Positions 4,933 to 6,196 of a stretch of DNA of 6,196 nucleotides are shown piece after piece. The stretch is from Gammaproteobacteria bacterium (lineage in GTDB: Bacteria > Pseudomonadota > Gammaproteobacteria > Eutrophobiales > Eutrophobiaceae): contig JABHFC010000125.1 of the NCBI GenBank assembly GCA_018676275.1, forward strand, positions 1-6,196, in the 5' to 3' direction. The notes under the pieces are model-generated. The model made no database searches and was not told where the DNA came from. It saw only the letters and a program-made list of their open reading frames with translations. Position numbers and translations under genes: made by a program. Position 1 is the first letter of the stretch. Each line of letters begins with the position of its first letter.

Positions 4933-5699
4933 TTAACTTTACGAAAAGGTTTATTACATAGATCACAGCTGACTCGAAGTTTTGGTTTCCCCCATATATT
5001 TGTGTCGCAACCGGGGCAAGTATATTTGGTTTTATTCTTTTTGCCCTTTTCTTCGAGCACAATATCAATAGGTGTCAGATCAGGGACTAATTCTTCAATC
5101 CGGGTATTCAGTACTTCCTCTATCTCCGCTGTAATCTCGTTACCAACCGAAAACTCTGTTTCACCTCTAACCTGACAACACTCATTACTTGCCGGGATGC
5201 GGTCTATCCAGCTTATTTGAAAACCATTCTCAACTAATGATTCACAAGCCTGTAAAAATGGACCTCCACTAACAGGATAGTCAGACATTTGCTGTCCTGT
5301 TTTTTTTGCACCTGGCAGTCCGGTCTGACTGGGCATCAAACCAATACCTTCCATTCTCATAGCCCACTCACGATTGTGATAGCCATGCCTGCTTTTACGT
5401 GCCCCGAATACTTGCTGCCATAAATGGCATTGCTCGTGTACCAGTGTTTGCAGGACTTCTACCAGGCTATGTGATGCGAAATAGGCTGGATTGATTGCTA
5501 TTTCGTGCGCTTTCTGGCCCTTTCGATTTCCCCAGCGATTTGGAGAGAAATACCCAAGTGTATTGGTCTCTCGTTGCACGGTAAGCAAGCATTGGGGAAG
5601 ATTATTATTAAAAAGAGTTTCGTTGAAATGGTCAAACGCCAGGCTAAGAAGACTGTAAAACTCGTCGGTTGGTGAGATTACTGTGATTTTTTTAGTCAT
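4929..5699 (-). CDS. SprT-like zinc metalloprotease with C-terminal zinc ribbon
   Basis: A 256-residue protein of the SprT/Spartan family. The zincin core spans about 12-125: an N-terminal helix (FYSLLSLAFDHFNETLFNNN), then HEQCH at 88-92 as the HExxH zinc and catalytic site (Glu89), then HGYHNREW (105-112) with His108 as likely third ligand. The segment TGQQMSDYPVSGGPF (134-148) is typical of long SprT-like proteins that I associate with plasmids and integrative elements. A C-terminal ribbon, CPGC (228-231) and CDLC (245-248), may bind DNA. Spartan-type enzymes digest proteins crosslinked to DNA; bacterial members are little characterised. E. coli SprT is about 165 residues, so this one has an extra middle region and tail. 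The ATG has no Shine-Dalgarno. It converges with the EthD gene (4-bp overlap) and is divergent from the AhpD-like gene. The family is sure; the substrate is inferred. Confidence 0.9.
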   Translation of the reverse strand: MTKKITVISPTDEFYSLLSLAFDHFNETLFNNNLPQCLLTVQRETNTLGYFSPNRWGNRKGQKAHEIAINPAYFASHSLVEVLQTLVHEQCHLWQQVFGARKSRHGYHNREWAMRMEGIGLMPSQTGLPGAKKTGQQMSDYPVSGGPFLQACESLVENGFQISWIDRIPASNECCQVRGETEFSVGNEITAEIEEVLNTRIEELVPDLTPIDIVLEEKGKKNKTKYTCPGCDTNIWGKPKLRVSCDLCNKPFRKVN

Positions 5700-5705
5700 T
5701 TATAA

Positions 5706-5734
5706 AATATATCGTACGATACAATTATAAACAA
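5706..5734 (-). promoter_or_regulatory. Promoter and palindromic operator of the SprT-like gene
   Basis: A perfect 12-bp palindrome, TATCGTACGATA, lies at 5710-5721. On the minus strand a consensus -10 box TATAAT (5729-5724) would start transcription inside the palindrome, leaving a leader of about 18 nt, though its -35 is poor. Alternatively TTGTTT (5734-5729), 17 bp, TATATT (5711-5706) would give a leaderless mRNA. Either way the palindrome overlaps the core promoter, as a repressor site would, and it could also control the divergent genes. Confidence 0.55.
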
Positions 5735-5735
5735 C

Positions 5736-5855
5736 ATGGGATTTACTATGCTGGGAAGAAGAGAGGACATATCCGGAAAGTGCTTCCCTGAAAAAATCAC
5801 TCAAAATGATAAGCTGGCAATTCGAAACAACAATTTAATAGAGGATGTGCAATGA
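5736..5855 (+). CDS. Possible 39-residue ORF coupled to the AhpD-like gene
   Basis: An ATG at 5736 opens 39 codons and then TGA: MGFTMLGRREDISGKCFPEK, then ITQNDKLAIRNNNLIEDVQ. I do not recognise a family. The stop overlaps the ATG of the following gene in an ATGA arrangement (5852-5855), the classic geometry for translational coupling. This would also place it first in the transcript leaving the 5710-5721 palindrome. Against it: no good Shine-Dalgarno before either Met1 or Met5 (GGGA only), and the short length. It may be a small protein, a leader ORF, the remnant of a larger gene, or chance. Confidence 0.35.
   Translation: MGFTMLGRREDISGKCFPEKITQNDKLAIRNNNLIEDVQ
5841..5844 (+). promoter_or_regulatory. 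Ribosome binding site of the AhpD-like gene
   Basis: GAGG lies 7 nt before the ATG at 5852 and fixes that start. It sits inside the 3' end of the preceding 39-codon ORF. Confidence 0.65.
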
Positions 5856-6196
5856 CCTGGATTAAAACTATCCCTTATGAAGAAGCTGAAGGGCAGCTGT
5901 TGAAATTGTACGAACGTGTCAAAGGGCCAGACAATAATATTGATAACATTATGCTGGCGCATAGTTTAAGACCTCATAGTATGACCGGTCATATGACTTT
6001 GTATAAGAATGTTCTGCATCACTCCAGAAATACGATAGAGAAATGGACTCTGGAATTGTTTGGTGTCTATACGAGCATACTAAATGAATGCGATTATTGT
6101 GTAGAACATCATTTCAATGGCATGAAAGGTTTGCTCAAAGACGATAGCTACGCGAACGATATGCGAAAGGCGCTGGTATCAGAAGAATGGGAAGGC
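5852..6196 (+). CDS. AhpD-like / carboxymuconolactone decarboxylase family protein (3' end missing)
   Basis: Partial gene: 115 codons are open to the right edge without a stop. It starts MTWIKTIPYEEAEGQLLKLY, the usual N-terminus of peroxidase-related members of the CMD/AhpD fold. The redox site is Glu68, Cys80-Asp-Tyr-Cys83 and His87 (ECDYCVEHH), with the same spacing as the Glu118-Cys130-Cys133-His137 proton relay of mycobacterial AhpD. It should therefore be a small all-helical, cytoplasmic, oligomeric thiol peroxidase-type enzyme acting on hydroperoxides, rather than a true decarboxylase, which lacks the CxxC. The start has a good ribosome binding site (GAGG). It is divergent from the SprT-like gene. 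The physiological substrate and missing C-terminus (probably some 60-80 residues) cannot be judged. Confidence 0.88.
   Translation, partial: MTWIKTIPYEEAEGQLLKLYERVKGPDNNIDNIMLAHSLRPHSMTGHMTLYKNVLHHSRNTIEKWTLELFGVYTSILNECDYCVEHHFNGMKGLLKDDSYANDMRKALVSEEWEG

Noticed and set aside
4769..5068. Minus-strand ORF of 99 codons overlapping the EthD and SprT-like genes
   Set aside because: Overlaps the 3' ends of two well-supported genes in another frame, with no family match.
1..6196. CRISPR array, tRNA, rRNA, insertion sequence or attachment-site pair
   Set aside because: No regularly spaced repeat array, no tRNA-like cloverleaf, no transposase frame and no matching flanking repeats were seen by eye.

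Overview
The window most resembles a chromosomal accessory stretch from a gammaproteobacterium, possibly a marine one. The evidence is an ImuA-type translesion cassette behind lexA, a LexA core close to that of gammaproteobacteria, and moderate, AT-leaning base composition. No rRNA or other marker gene is present, so the lineage is a guess.

Left part (1-1022, minus strand): lexA is followed, about 200 bp downstream on the same strand, by the first 53 codons of imuA, which runs off the left edge. This is the usual head of an SOS mutagenesis cassette (imuA-imuB-dnaE2). lexA has a good sigma-70 promoter overlapped by an AAGCA-type inverted repeat. The classical CTGT-N8-ACAG LexA box was not found upstream of either gene, and the LexA recognition helix differs from the E. 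coli type.

Middle part (1023-2556, plus strand): a HigB/HigA toxin-antitoxin pair (toxin first, 14-bp overlap) lies divergent from lexA behind a perfect 24-bp inverted repeat. A SRAP-domain (YedK/HMCES-type) abasic-site DNA crosslinking protein follows 64 bp later. A MATE efflux pump (2571-3944, minus) converges on it.

Right part (3945-6196): a plus-strand EthD-family dimeric alpha/beta-barrel protein with a good promoter converges with, and overlaps by 4 bp, a minus-strand SprT-like zinc metalloprotease. Divergent from the protease, across a 12-bp perfect palindrome, lies a possible 39-codon ORF. It overlaps (ATGA) the start of an AhpD/carboxymuconolactone-decarboxylase-like gene that runs off the right edge.

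Functional theme: the core is DNA damage response, with lexA and imuA (SOS translesion synthesis), SRAP (shields abasic sites as a DNA-protein crosslink) and SprT-like (family of DNA-protein crosslink proteases). The toxin-antitoxin pair, efflux pump, EthD and AhpD-like genes are stress or detoxification accessories. The most interesting possibility is that SRAP and SprT act as the maker and remover of a crosslink in one SOS-associated neighbourhood. This is inference from gene content, not from shared operon structure.
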